Source of the DNA: Streptomyces ruber | GTDB lineage: Bacteria; Actinomycetota; Actinomycetes; Streptomycetales; Streptomycetaceae | Assembly (NCBI RefSeq): GCF_014648075.1 | Contig: NZ_BMQK01000004.1 | Coordinates: forward strand, 531,798 to 595,797 | Reading direction: 5' to 3' | DNA length: 64,000 bases | Part shown: positions 52,412 through 60,169 of the stretch, in pieces | Position numbering within the stretch: position 1 is the first letter of the stretch | Layout of the letters: every line of letters begins with the position of its first letter | The notes under the pieces: model-generated | The model's database searches: none | What the model was told of the DNA's origin: nothing | Seen by the model: the letters and a program-made list of their open reading frames with translations, nothing else | Position numbers and translations under genes: made by a program

Positions 52412-52660
52412 ATGGCCGAGCCGCTCAAGACCCTCGTCAACGGGATCGAGGTGAAGGTGCCCAACAGCATTCCCGACATCCGCGCGGCGCTCCCCGAGGA
52501 GCGCCGCGCGGAGTTCGACCGGGCCATCAACGACGCCGGCGTGCAGGACATCCACGCCGTCATGCGGCACTGGATGCTGGAGGCCGTGCCCGACCCGGCG
52601 GCGGACGCGCTGCTGGCGAAACTCGCCGCCGACGAGGCCGAGAGGCGGGGCGTCGCTTGA
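52412..52660 (+). CDS. possible antitoxin, 82 aa
   Basis: AGGAGG lies 6 nt before the ATG. Short strand (LKTLVNGIEVKVPN) followed by helices (IPDIRAALPEERRAEFDRAI, DALLAKLAADEAERRG). The stop overlaps the next gene's start. The gene order (small acidic/helical protein first, small basic/beta protein second) is that of type II toxin-antitoxin pairs. No family assigned with confidence. Confidence 0.55.
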   Translation: MAEPLKTLVNGIEVKVPNSIPDIRAALPEERRAEFDRAINDAGVQDIHAVMRHWMLEAVPDPAADALLAKLAADEAERRGVA

Positions 52661-52899
52661 GCTACCGCGTCACCTACGCACCGCCCGCGGACGACACGCT
52701 CGCCAAGATGTCCGACGGTCCGGCGTTCAGGGAGGCGATGAGGCGGACGATCGGCAGCGACCCGTACGGTCACGGCTCGATCGGGGTCGCGGGGGAACGC
52801 GACCGGCGGGAGGCCACCGTCCGCGGCGCCATCGTGCTCTACTACGTCTCCGGATCCGTGCTCACCGTGACCGTGGTGCGGCTGATACCCGTGATGTGA
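52657..52899 (+). CDS. possible RelE/ParE-like toxin, 80 aa
   Basis: Starts at a TTG overlapping the previous stop (TTGA). Pattern: strand (YRVTYAPPADDTLAKM), helix (AFREAMRRTIGSDP), then three strands (REATVRGAIVLYYVSGSVLTVTVVRLIPV), like the RelE/ParE fold. The expected C-terminal catalytic residues of RelE are not obvious. The gene ends convergent with a membrane-protein gene. Confidence 0.55.
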   Translation: MSYRVTYAPPADDTLAKMSDGPAFREAMRRTIGSDPYGHGSIGVAGERDRREATVRGAIVLYYVSGSVLTVTVVRLIPVM

Positions 52900-52909
52900 G
52901 CCGTCTGTG

Positions 52910-53836
52910 TCACGCGGAGTCGGCACGCCGCCGGTTGAGGACGGGCAGCCCGACCGCCACCGCGAGCAGCGGCAGGGTCAGGAGCAGCGTGACCAGGTCC
53001 TGTCCCGCGCCCGACACGCCGGCCGTGCCCATCAGCGTCTGCTCGTAGGTGAGGAACAGCAGCGGCAGGGCGGCCAGGACGACGGCCGGGGGCAGGGCGC
53101 GGTCCTGGGTGAGGAGAGCGAGCGCGGCGCCCAGCGCGACGATGACGGCCGGGATCGCGGAGAGCGCGCCCTCCTGCCAGCCGGCCGTCGCCGCGAGAAA
53201 GGTGATCACGGTGACCACCGCCGCGCAGGCGCGGGTGGACCAGGAGGTGACGAGCAGGTCGCGCGGTGCGCTCAGGAGCAGTACCGCCCACAGCAGCTGG
53301 GGCAGGCCCACCACGAGCAGGTTGTGCAGCACCAGCAGCGCGTCGAACTCGGCGAAGGCGTGGCTGACGTAGTCGATCCGGGCGCCCAGCACGGCGAGCA
53401 CGGACAGGACGCCGGCGGCCCTCGCGGGCTGCCAGTGCCCGGCGAGCACGGAGAGGAGCGACAGGGACCACAGCACGGCGGCCGTCAGGGCGATCGTGTG
53501 CGGCACCCCGCCGATCTCGCCCGTCCAGGGGAAGGTGAGCGGCGGTTCGGCGGACGACAGGGGCAGCACCTGGGCGAGCTGCTGGCCCGCGGCGACGGCC
53601 ACGACGAGCGGTGCGGCGACGGCGGCCAGCCGGGCGGCGGGCCGGTCGGAGGTGAGGCCGGTGCGCAACCGCAGAGCGTGCCCGGCGACGCCTGCCGCCT
53701 CCAGCCCGCGCGCGGCGCGGCCGCGTCCGGTCGTGTTGTCGGCGGCGACGGCGGCGATCTCCGCGCCGTGCCGGTCACGGTAGTCGCGCGGATACAGCCG
53801 CAGGGCCAGCCTCAGTGAACGGGTCGGGACGTTCAT
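52910..53836 (-). CDS. multi-pass membrane protein, function unknown
   Basis: 308 aa. An N-terminal amphipathic segment (SLRLALRLYPRDYRDRHGAE) resembles the start of membrane proteins commonly found with PadR regulators in Streptomyces. About eight hydrophobic helices follow. The ATG overlaps the PadR stop (ATGA), so it is translated with it and is presumably its target. Confidence 0.75.
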   Translation of the reverse strand: MNVPTRSLRLALRLYPRDYRDRHGAEIAAVAADNTTGRGRAARGLEAAGVAGHALRLRTGLTSDRPAARLAAVAAPLVVAVAAGQQLAQVLPLSSAEPPLTFPWTGEIGGVPHTIALTAAVLWSLSLLSVLAGHWQPARAAGVLSVLAVLGARIDYVSHAFAEFDALLVLHNLLVVGLPQLLWAVLLLSAPRDLLVTSWSTRACAAVVTVITFLAATAGWQEGALSAIPAVIVALGAALALLTQDRALPPAVVLAALPLLFLTYEQTLMGTAGVSGAGQDLVTLLLTLPLLAVAVGLPVLNRRRADSA

Positions 53837-54171
53837 GCGAACCTCACCTCCGAGCCGGCGCCGAGGCGGCGGTGCGCCTCGGAGACCACGGTGCGCAGGT
53901 GGGCGACTTCGTCGGTCAGCGCGGCCCGGCCCGCGGGGGAGAGCGAGTAGAAGCGGCGGGCGCGGCCGTCCACGACCTCTTCGCGTTCGACCTGGATGAG
54001 GCCCTGGCCCTGCAGCCGGTCGAGGGCCCCGTACAGGGTTCCGGTGCGCAGGCGCACGCGGCCTTCGGACAGTGCCGTGACCTCTTGGAGGATGCCGTAG
54101 CCGTGGCGGGGTGCGTCCGCCAGGGCCGTGAGGATGAGCAGGGCGGGGCCCTGCGCCATACGGTTACTCAT
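53833..54171 (-). CDS. PadR family transcriptional regulator
   Basis: 112 aa winged-helix repressor: ALLILTALADAPRHGYGILQ at the start, EGRVRLRTGTLYGALDRLQGQGLI as recognition helix and wing, and a C-terminal dimerisation helix. Encoded directly before the membrane protein with overlapping codons. A perfect palindrome 10 bp upstream is its likely operator. Confidence 0.92.
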   Translation of the reverse strand: MSNRMAQGPALLILTALADAPRHGYGILQEVTALSEGRVRLRTGTLYGALDRLQGQGLIQVEREEVVDGRARRFYSLSPAGRAALTDEVAHLRTVVSEAHRRLGAGSEVRFA

Positions 54172-54180
54172 GATCGCAGT

Positions 54181-54201
54181 ATATGTCGCGAGGCGACATA
54201 T
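54181..54201. promoter_or_regulatory. PadR operator candidate
   Basis: Perfect dyad: ATATGTCGC (54181-54189), GAG centre, GCGACATAT (54193-54201). Located just upstream of the padR start. Its form agrees with PadR sites I recall from Streptomyces. Confidence 0.7.
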
Positions 54202-54219
54202 GGAGCGAGGGGGGGACCC

Positions 54220-56361
54220 TCAGCCCCGTACCGCCTCCACCCGCACCGCACAGGCCTTGAACTCCGGCATCCGCGACGTCGGATCCAGCGCCGGGTTGGT
54301 GAGCGTGTTGGCGCGGCCCTCGCCCGGCCAGTGGAAGGGCATGAAGACCGTGTCCGGGCGGATCGTGGTCGTGATGCGGGCGGGGGCGACCGCGCGTCCG
54401 CGCCGGGACACCACCGCCACCGGGTCGCCCTCCGCCGCGCCGAGCCGTTCGGCCAGGCGCGGGTGCAGTTCGACGAAGGGACCGGGCGCGGCGGCGTTCA
54501 GCTCGTCCACGCGGCGGGTCTGCGCGCCGGACTGGTACTGGGCGACCACGCGGCCGGTGGTGAGGAGGACCGGGTACTCGGCGTCCGGCTCCTCGGCGAT
54601 CGGACGGTGGGAGACGGGGGCGAAGCGCGCCCGGCCGTCCTCCGTGGCGAAGCGGTCGAGGAAGAGGCGGGGAGTGCCCGGGTGGACGGCGGGGGAGGCC
54701 GCCGGGGCGTCGAGCGTCCCGGCCGGCGGCGCCTCCTCGCCGCCGGTCGTCCCCCGGGGCGCCGGACACGGCCAGAACACCCCGTTCTCCTCCGCCAGCC
54801 TCCGGTAGGTGATCCCGGAGTAGTCCGCGATCCCGCCCGCGCTCGCCCGGCGGAGCTCCTCGAAGACCTCCTCGGGGTCGGCCGGGAAGCCCTTCTCCGC
54901 GCCCAGGCGGGACGCCAGTCCGTGCAGGACGTGCAGGTCGGTGCGGACGCCGTCCGGGGGCGTGATCGCCCGGCGGCGCAGCAGCACCCGGCCCTCCAGG
55001 CTGGTCGTCGTGCCGGTCTCCTCCGCCCACTGGGTGACCGGCAGGACCACGTCCGCCAGCTCCGCCGTCTCGGAGAGGACCACGTCGCACACCGCCAGGA
55101 AGTCCAGTGCGCGGATGCGCTCCTCCACGTGGGCCGCGCGGGGCGCCGACACCACGGGGTTGGAGCCCATCAGGAGCAGGGTCCGTACGTCTCCGCCGAG
55201 CGCGTCGAGGAGTTCGTAGGCGCTGCGGCCCGGTCCCGGCAGCGCGTCCGGGTCGACGCCCCACACCTCGGCCACGTGCCGCCGTGCCTCGGGGTCGGTC
55301 AGGCTGCGGTAGCCGGGCAACTGGTCCGCCTTCTGCCCGTGTTCGCGTCCGCCCTGCCCGTTGCCCTGGCCGGTCAGGCAGCCGTAGCCGGACAGCGGGC
55401 GGCCCGCGCGGCCCGTCGCCAGGCAGAGATTGATCCACGCGCCGACCGTGTCCGTGCCCTTGGCCTGCTGCTCGGGACCGCGCGCGGTGAGCACCATGGC
55501 GTGCTCCGGCTCGCAGAAGAGACGGACCGCCTCGCGGAGTTCGGGGACGGAGACGCCGGTGATCCGTTCCACGTGCTCCGGCCAGTGCGCCATGGCCGCC
55601 GCCCGCGCCTCCTCCCAGCCGGTCGTCCGCTCGCGGATGTACTCCTCGTCCGTGCGGCCCTCCGCCACCACCAGGTGCAGCAGGCCGAGGGCGAGGGCGA
55701 GGTCCGTCCCCGGCCGGGGCGCGAGGTGCAGGTCCGCCTGCTCGGCCGTACGGGTGCGGCGCGGGTCGACGACGATCAGCCGGCCGCCGTTCTCCTTCAG
55801 TTCGGTGAGGTAGCGCAGCGCGGGCGGCATCGTCTCGGCGAGGTTGGAGCCGACGAGGACCACGCAGCCGGTCCTCGGGATGTCCTCCAGCGGGAACGGC
55901 AGCCCCCGGTCCAGCCCGAAGGCCCTGTTGCCCGCGGCCGCCGCCGACGACATGCAGAACCGCCCGTTGTAGTCGATCTGCGAGGTGCCGAGCACCACCC
56001 GCGCGAACTTGCCCAGCGCGTACGCCTTCTCGTTCGTCAGGCCGCCCCCGCCGAAGATCCCGCAGGCGTCCGGGCCGTGCTTGGCGCGGGTGCGGGCGAG
56101 ACCCTCGGCGGTCCGGTCCAGTGCCTCCTCCCAGGAGGCGGGCCGGAGGACGCCGTCCTTCCGTACCAGCGGGGAGGTCAGCCGTACCCGGGAGGAGAGC
56201 ACGGCGGGCGCCGTACGGCCCTTGCCGCACAGCGCGCCCCGGTTCACCGGGAAGTCGGGCCGTTCGACCACCGTGACGCCGCCCTCCTGCGCGGGCGTGA
56301 GGTTCATTCCGCACTGCAGGGCGCAGTACGGGCAGTGGGTGGGCGTCACGGAGGTCTGCAT
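54220..56361 (-). CDS. nasA: molybdopterin oxidoreductase, probable assimilatory nitrate reductase
   Basis: 713 aa from ATG 56361 (GTG 56367 also possible). N-terminal [4Fe-4S] site: HCPYCALQCG and ALCGKG (four Cys). Mo-bis-MGD binding parts include YNGRFCMSSAAAAGNRAFG, MGSNPVVSAPR, and the C-terminal TGRVVAQYQSGAQTR with molybdopterin contacts. SGYGCLTGQGNGQGGREHGQ is typical of assimilatory NasC/NasA enzymes rather than formate dehydrogenases. No signal peptide: cytosolic. The GlnR-type box upstream supports the nitrate role. Confidence 0.9.
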   Translation of the reverse strand: MQTSVTPTHCPYCALQCGMNLTPAQEGGVTVVERPDFPVNRGALCGKGRTAPAVLSSRVRLTSPLVRKDGVLRPASWEEALDRTAEGLARTRAKHGPDACGIFGGGGLTNEKAYALGKFARVVLGTSQIDYNGRFCMSSAAAAGNRAFGLDRGLPFPLEDIPRTGCVVLVGSNLAETMPPALRYLTELKENGGRLIVVDPRRTRTAEQADLHLAPRPGTDLALALGLLHLVVAEGRTDEEYIRERTTGWEEARAAAMAHWPEHVERITGVSVPELREAVRLFCEPEHAMVLTARGPEQQAKGTDTVGAWINLCLATGRAGRPLSGYGCLTGQGNGQGGREHGQKADQLPGYRSLTDPEARRHVAEVWGVDPDALPGPGRSAYELLDALGGDVRTLLLMGSNPVVSAPRAAHVEERIRALDFLAVCDVVLSETAELADVVLPVTQWAEETGTTTSLEGRVLLRRRAITPPDGVRTDLHVLHGLASRLGAEKGFPADPEEVFEELRRASAGGIADYSGITYRRLAEENGVFWPCPAPRGTTGGEEAPPAGTLDAPAASPAVHPGTPRLFLDRFATEDGRARFAPVSHRPIAEEPDAEYPVLLTTGRVVAQYQSGAQTRRVDELNAAAPGPFVELHPRLAERLGAAEGDPVAVVSRRGRAVAPARITTTIRPDTVFMPFHWPGEGRANTLTNPALDPTSRMPEFKACAVRVEAVRG

Positions 56362-56384
56362 GGCCACCAGCGTGCGGGGGGTGT

Positions 56385-56422
56385 GTTACGCACCGGGACG
56401 CCGTCCGTTACGCGGCCGGGAC
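56385..56422. promoter_or_regulatory. GlnR-type box of the nitrate reductase gene
   Basis: Plus strand: GTTAC-n6-GGACG-n6-GTTAC-n6-GGGAC, 38 nt, the same geometry as the box at 42376-42413. Two exact GTTAC units and two weaker partner units. It starts 24 bp from the nasA start. Confidence 0.65.
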
Positions 56423-56473
56423 GGGGATCTCCCGGCGGGAGGGGTGGCGGCGTGAGGTAGCGGGGGTCTCGTT

Positions 56474-56525
56474 CCGACTTGCCTGATGGGAAAGCCGAAG
56501 GTAACTTTCCCGGTAGGCAAGTCGG
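56474..56525 (+). promoter_or_regulatory. 52-bp dyad containing the promoter of the next operon
   Basis: CCGACTTGCCT-gat-GGGAAAG (56474-56494) is mirrored by CTTTCCC-ggt-AGGCAAGTCGG (56505-56525), 18 of 21 arm positions matching. Inside it are TTGCCT (56479-56484), a 17-nt spacer and TAACTT (56502-56507), a good -35/-10 pair. The dyad should be an operator covering the promoter, or the mRNA 5' end would keep only half of it. Confidence 0.7.
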
Positions 56526-56556
56526 ATGGACCGTCAGCGTCAGTCAGGGGAGGGCC

Positions 56557-57054
56557 GTGAGCACACCGGTGGACGCCGAACAGGCGTGGAAGGACCTGCA
56601 GCGCATCCGGATACCGCAGGAGCGCGTGTACGACGAGGTCGAGCGGTCCGCGGAGAGCGGTCCGGGCGGGACCTACGCCGTGGCCGCGATCATGTGGGTC
56701 TTCCTGGTCGGCATCAGCCTGGACCTGCCTCGGTGGGGCCTCTGGCTGGCCATGGGTGCGTACGTCGCGCTGCTGAGCGTGCTGGCCGTGGTCCTCAACC
56801 GCAGGAGCCGGATGCGGCTGCACCGCTCCCGCTACGACTGGCGGGCGACCGTCCTGTTCTTCGGGGGTGCGGTGGTGACCGGCGGAACAGTTCTGCTGTC
56901 CGGCCACTTGGTCGAGTCACTTGAGCCGATGACCGGCGGCCTGATCCGGGCCACGGCCTCCGCGGCCGTGTTCGTGCTGGTCTCCGGCCCGGTGAACCGC
57001 TGGGCGGTCGGCTCACTGCGCGACCGGGCTGCCCGTGCGGAGGAGGGCCGATGA
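56557..57054 (+). CDS. four-helix membrane protein, function unknown
   Basis: 165 aa from GTG 56557 (GGGGAG about 4 nt upstream). Soluble N-terminus (DAEQAWKDLQRIRIPQERVY), then about four hydrophobic segments and a basic tail. The stop overlaps the start of the regulator gene (ATGA). First gene of a four-gene operon with a winged-helix regulator and an ABC-2 transporter. It may sense or be handled by the transporter; unknown. Confidence 0.75.
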   Translation: MSTPVDAEQAWKDLQRIRIPQERVYDEVERSAESGPGGTYAVAAIMWVFLVGISLDLPRWGLWLAMGAYVALLSVLAVVLNRRSRMRLHRSRYDWRATVLFFGGAVVTGGTVLLSGHLVESLEPMTGGLIRATASAAVFVLVSGPVNRWAVGSLRDRAARAEEGR

Positions 57055-57401
57055 GCACCCCCGCCGGTTTCGACGAGCTGATCCACCCCTCCACCCGGCT
57101 CTCGGTGGTCGCGCTGCTCGCCACCACCGAGTGGGCGGACTTCGCGTTCGTCCGCGACAGCCTCTCGCTCAGCGACTCCGCCCTCTCCAAGCAGCTGCAC
57201 ACCCTGGAGGAGGCCGAGTACCTGGAGATCCACAAGGAGGGCGGCGGCCGCAAGCGGCGTACGAAGGTCCGGCTGACGGACCGCGGCCGTACCGCCTTCG
57301 AGGGACACGTGGCGGCACTCCGGGCGATCGTCGAGGGCGCCCCCGGGCCCACGGCGGCGACGGCACCACCGCAGCAGCAGCACGCGAAGGCAGGACGATG
57401 A
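57051..57401 (+). CDS. winged-helix transcriptional regulator (ArsR/MarR-like)
   Basis: 116 aa. One winged helix: IHPSTRLSVVALLATTEWAD, SLSLSDSALSKQLHTLEEAEYL as recognition helix, and the basic wing EGGGRKRRTKVRL. A Gln/Pro/Ala-rich tail follows. It belongs to the small 'transcriptional regulator' family commonly coupled to membrane proteins. Overlaps both neighbours by four bases. Probably binds the 52-bp dyad upstream. Confidence 0.85.
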   Translation: MSTPAGFDELIHPSTRLSVVALLATTEWADFAFVRDSLSLSDSALSKQLHTLEEAEYLEIHKEGGGRKRRTKVRLTDRGRTAFEGHVAALRAIVEGAPGPTAATAPPQQQHAKAGR

Positions 57402-58318
57402 CATCGCACACCACCGCCCGGCCCGTCATCCAGGCACGCGGCCTGACCATGTCGTACGGCGACGTCGACGTCCTGCACGGCATCGACCTGGACATCCACC
57501 GCGGCGAGGTCTTCGCCCTGCTCGGACCCAACGGCGCGGGCAAGACCACCACCGTCGAGATCCTGGAAGGCTTCCGGCGGCGCTCCGCCGGGGAGGTCAG
57601 CGTCCTCGGCGCGGACCCGGAACGGGGCGACGACGCCTGGCGCGGCCGCATCGGACTGGTCCTGCAGTCCTGGCGCGACCACCGCCGCTGGCGGGTCGCC
57701 GAGTTGCTGACGCACTTCGCGACGTACTACCCCGACCCGCGGGACCCGGCCGAACTGCTGGCCCTGGTCGGCCTCACCGGCCAGGCCGGCCGGCAGGTGG
57801 ACCGGCTGTCCGGCGGCCAGCGCCGGCGGCTGGACGTCGCGCTCGGCATCGTCGGCCGCCCCGAGCTCCTCTTCCTGGACGAGCCGACCACCGGCTTCGA
57901 CCCGGAGGCGCGGCACGAGTTCCACGTCCTGGTCGGGCGGCTGGCCCGCGACGAGGGCGTCACCGTCCTGCTCACCACGCACGACCTGGTGGAGGCCGAA
58001 CGGCTCGCCGACCGGATCGCCATGCTGGTCGGCGGCCGGATCCGGGCCTGCGGCACCCCGGCCGAACTGGCCCGGCGGGCCGCCGCGCAGGCCGAGGTCC
58101 GCTGGACCGCCGACGACGGGACGCCCCGCCGCGAACGCACCGCGGACCCCTCACGACTGGTCTGGGAACTGCACCGGGACGCGACCGGCCCGATCGCCGA
58201 CCTGGAGGTCCGCCGCCCGACGCTGGAGGACACCTATCTGCACATGGTGCACCGGGAGGACGGCGGTACGGGCGGGGACGTCGACGGAGACGGCGACAGG
58301 GAGGCACAGGCCGCATGA
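57398..58318 (+). CDS. ABC-2 exporter ATP-binding protein
   Basis: 306 aa. Walker A GPNGAGKTT at about 43-51, signature LSGGQRRRL, Walker B LLFLDEPTTGFD and H-loop LLTTHDLVEAE. The C-terminal part (about 220-306) is the accessory domain of CcmA-type exporters. ATG 57398 overlaps the regulator stop. Confidence 0.92.
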   Translation: MTSHTTARPVIQARGLTMSYGDVDVLHGIDLDIHRGEVFALLGPNGAGKTTTVEILEGFRRRSAGEVSVLGADPERGDDAWRGRIGLVLQSWRDHRRWRVAELLTHFATYYPDPRDPAELLALVGLTGQAGRQVDRLSGGQRRRLDVALGIVGRPELLFLDEPTTGFDPEARHEFHVLVGRLARDEGVTVLLTTHDLVEAERLADRIAMLVGGRIRACGTPAELARRAAAQAEVRWTADDGTPRRERTADPSRLVWELHRDATGPIADLEVRRPTLEDTYLHMVHREDGGTGGDVDGDGDREAQAA

Positions 58319-59229
58319 GGGGGACACGCATGACGAACGAGAACGGCACACCGGGCAGCAGACCACCTCACCCCACCCGCCGCCTGCCCTGGCGGGCCGG
58401 CCTCCTCCGCGGCGGCATCGAACTGCGGCACCTCCTGCGCAACCCCAAGGAGCTGTCCGGGCACCTGTCCAACGTGGCCGCCGCGCTGGCGGTCGCCGCC
58501 TTCCTCGGCGACGACGTGCCCGGCACCGAGACCCCGATGGCCCACCTGGTGATCGCCGGCTTCGCCGCCTACCTGCTCTTCCAGGTCGGCCTGTTCAACC
58601 TCCCGCAGATACTCGTCACCGAGCGGGAGGAGGGCGCCCTGCTGCGGCTGCGCGCCACGCCCGGCGGGATACCGGCCTACCTCGTCGCCAAGAGCCTGCT
58701 GGTGGTCGTCGTGGCGGTCGGCACCCTGGTCCTGCTCCTGGGGGCCGCGGCGCTGCTGGTGGACGGGCCGCTGCCGCGCGGGGCGGGCGGCTGGCTGACG
58801 TTGCTGTGGGTCACCACGCTCGGGCTGCTCGCCGTCGTGCCGCTGGGCGCGGCCATCGGCGCCGTGCTGCCCAACCCGCGCGAGGCGCTGGCGTTGCTCA
58901 TGCTGCCCGTGATGGCGCTGCTGGTCACCTCCGGCGCGGTGTTCCCGATCACCTCGCTGCCCGTGCCGGTCCAGCAGGCGGCCTCCGTCTTCCCGCTGAA
59001 GTGGATGGCGCAGGGCCTGCGCTCGGCGCTGCTGCCGGACGCCGCACGGGCCGCCGAGCCGGCCGGCTCCTGGGAACTGCCCATGGTCGCCCTGGTGCTG
59101 ACCGCCTGGGCCGTCCTCGGGTTCCTCCTCGCGGTACCCCTGCTGCGCCGCGCCGCGCGCCGCGAGTCCGGCTCGCGGCTGTCCGCGCGCCACGAGAAGG
59201 CGGAACGGAGCGGGGCGGCGCCCGCCTAG
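58315..59229 (+). CDS. ABC-2 exporter permease
   Basis: 304 aa, about six membrane helices with the ABC-2 pattern: cytoplasmic start (GIELRHLLRNPKEL), then LVIAGFAAYLLFQVGL and FPITSLPVPVQQAASVFPL near the end. ATG overlaps the ATPase stop; a second ATG at 58330 is possible. Partner of the preceding ATPase. Substrate unknown. Confidence 0.88.
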   Translation: MRGTRMTNENGTPGSRPPHPTRRLPWRAGLLRGGIELRHLLRNPKELSGHLSNVAAALAVAAFLGDDVPGTETPMAHLVIAGFAAYLLFQVGLFNLPQILVTEREEGALLRLRATPGGIPAYLVAKSLLVVVVAVGTLVLLLGAAALLVDGPLPRGAGGWLTLLWVTTLGLLAVVPLGAAIGAVLPNPREALALLMLPVMALLVTSGAVFPITSLPVPVQQAASVFPLKWMAQGLRSALLPDAARAAEPAGSWELPMVALVLTAWAVLGFLLAVPLLRRAARRESGSRLSARHEKAERSGAAPA

Positions 59230-59259
59230 GTGTCCCGCTCGGAGGCGCGGCGCACGCCC

Positions 59260-59922
59260 TCACCCCGCGTCGGCCAGCGCCCGCGCCACCCCCGGTTCCT
59301 CCGGCCCGAGGAACCGGGGGTCCGGCCGGAACACCGCGTCCAGGGCCGCCTTGCCCGCCGCGAAGACCTCCCGCGCGGTCCCGTAGTACCAGGTCACGTT
59401 CCGCCGGTCGGCGACCCCGACGCCGTACGACCGCACGCCCGCCTCCTCGCACAGGGCCACCGCGCGCCGGACGTGGAAATCCTGACTGACCAGCACTGCC
59501 TCGTCGACGCCGAAGATCTTTCTGGCGCGCACGCACGAGTCCCAGGTGTCGAACCCCGCGTAGTCGCTGACGATGCGCGTGTCGGGCACCCCCTGCTCGG
59601 TGAGGTAGGCGCGCATGGTGTCCGGCTCGTCGTAGTCCTCGCGGCTGTTGTCACCGGTGACGAGGAGCACCTCGACCCGCCCCTCGTGGTACAGCCGCGC
59701 CGCCGCGTCCAGCCGGCGGGCGAGGTACGGGGAGGGCTCGTCGCCGCGCAGTCCCGCGCCGAAGACCACGGCGACCCCGGTGGGCGGCACGTCCTCGGCG
59801 GTGCGCAGCCGGTCGGACGAGACCGTGAACAGCCACGCCGAGGGCAGCAGCGCCAGCACGCACAGCAGCATCACCGCCTGCACGGCCCGCCGCTGTCCGG
59901 TCCGGGTGCGTGGCAGATGCAT
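59260..59922 (-). CDS. DUF218 (SanA/YdcF-like) membrane-anchored protein
   Basis: 220 aa. One N-terminal helix (AVQAVMLLCVLALLPSAWLF), then the DUF218 fold: VAVVFGAGLRGDEPSPYLARRLDAA, LLVTGDNSREDYDEP, VSDYAGFDTWDSCVRAR, VLVSQDFHVRRAVALCEEAG. Related proteins act at the cell envelope (vancomycin sensitivity, ElyC), but the activity is unclear. ATG 59922 chosen; the frame is open upstream to 59991 without family features. Confidence 0.85.
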   Translation of the reverse strand: MHLPRTRTGQRRAVQAVMLLCVLALLPSAWLFTVSSDRLRTAEDVPPTGVAVVFGAGLRGDEPSPYLARRLDAAARLYHEGRVEVLLVTGDNSREDYDEPDTMRAYLTEQGVPDTRIVSDYAGFDTWDSCVRARKIFGVDEAVLVSQDFHVRRAVALCEEAGVRSYGVGVADRRNVTWYYGTAREVFAAGKAALDAVFRPDPRFLGPEEPGVARALADAG

Positions 59923-60098
59923 GATGTGGCCCCCTGGTGTCCCTGTCGCTGTCCGGCCCGTGCCGCCCTGTCCGGTCAACGAAGACGCCACCGCCGGAGA
60001 TCCAGTTCGGTCCGGTTCGCTCCCGGTACGTGACCAGGCTCACGCCCGCACCGCGCAAGCGCAGGTCACCGTCGCTCACACCGCACGGGCGGCACACC

Positions 60099-60135
60099 GT
60101 GAACTGCCGGAAAAGCTCCGTGACACCCGTGCAAC
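60099..60135 (+). promoter_or_regulatory. weak GlnR-like half-sites before the chelatase gene
   Basis: GTGAA-n6-GAAAA and GTGAC-n6-GCAAC, separated by 5 instead of 6 nt. Each half fits the GTnAC-n6-GAAAC pattern loosely. A chelatase for siroheme would fit GlnR control. Low confidence because of the spacing and mismatches. Confidence 0.3.
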
Positions 60136-60169
60136 GGCCAGGCAACCTCGCCTCACGAGGATCGTTCCC

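Noticed and set aside
60099..60135. Third full GlnR box
   Set aside because: The two halves are separated by 5 nt and several positions differ, so it is listed only as a weak site.
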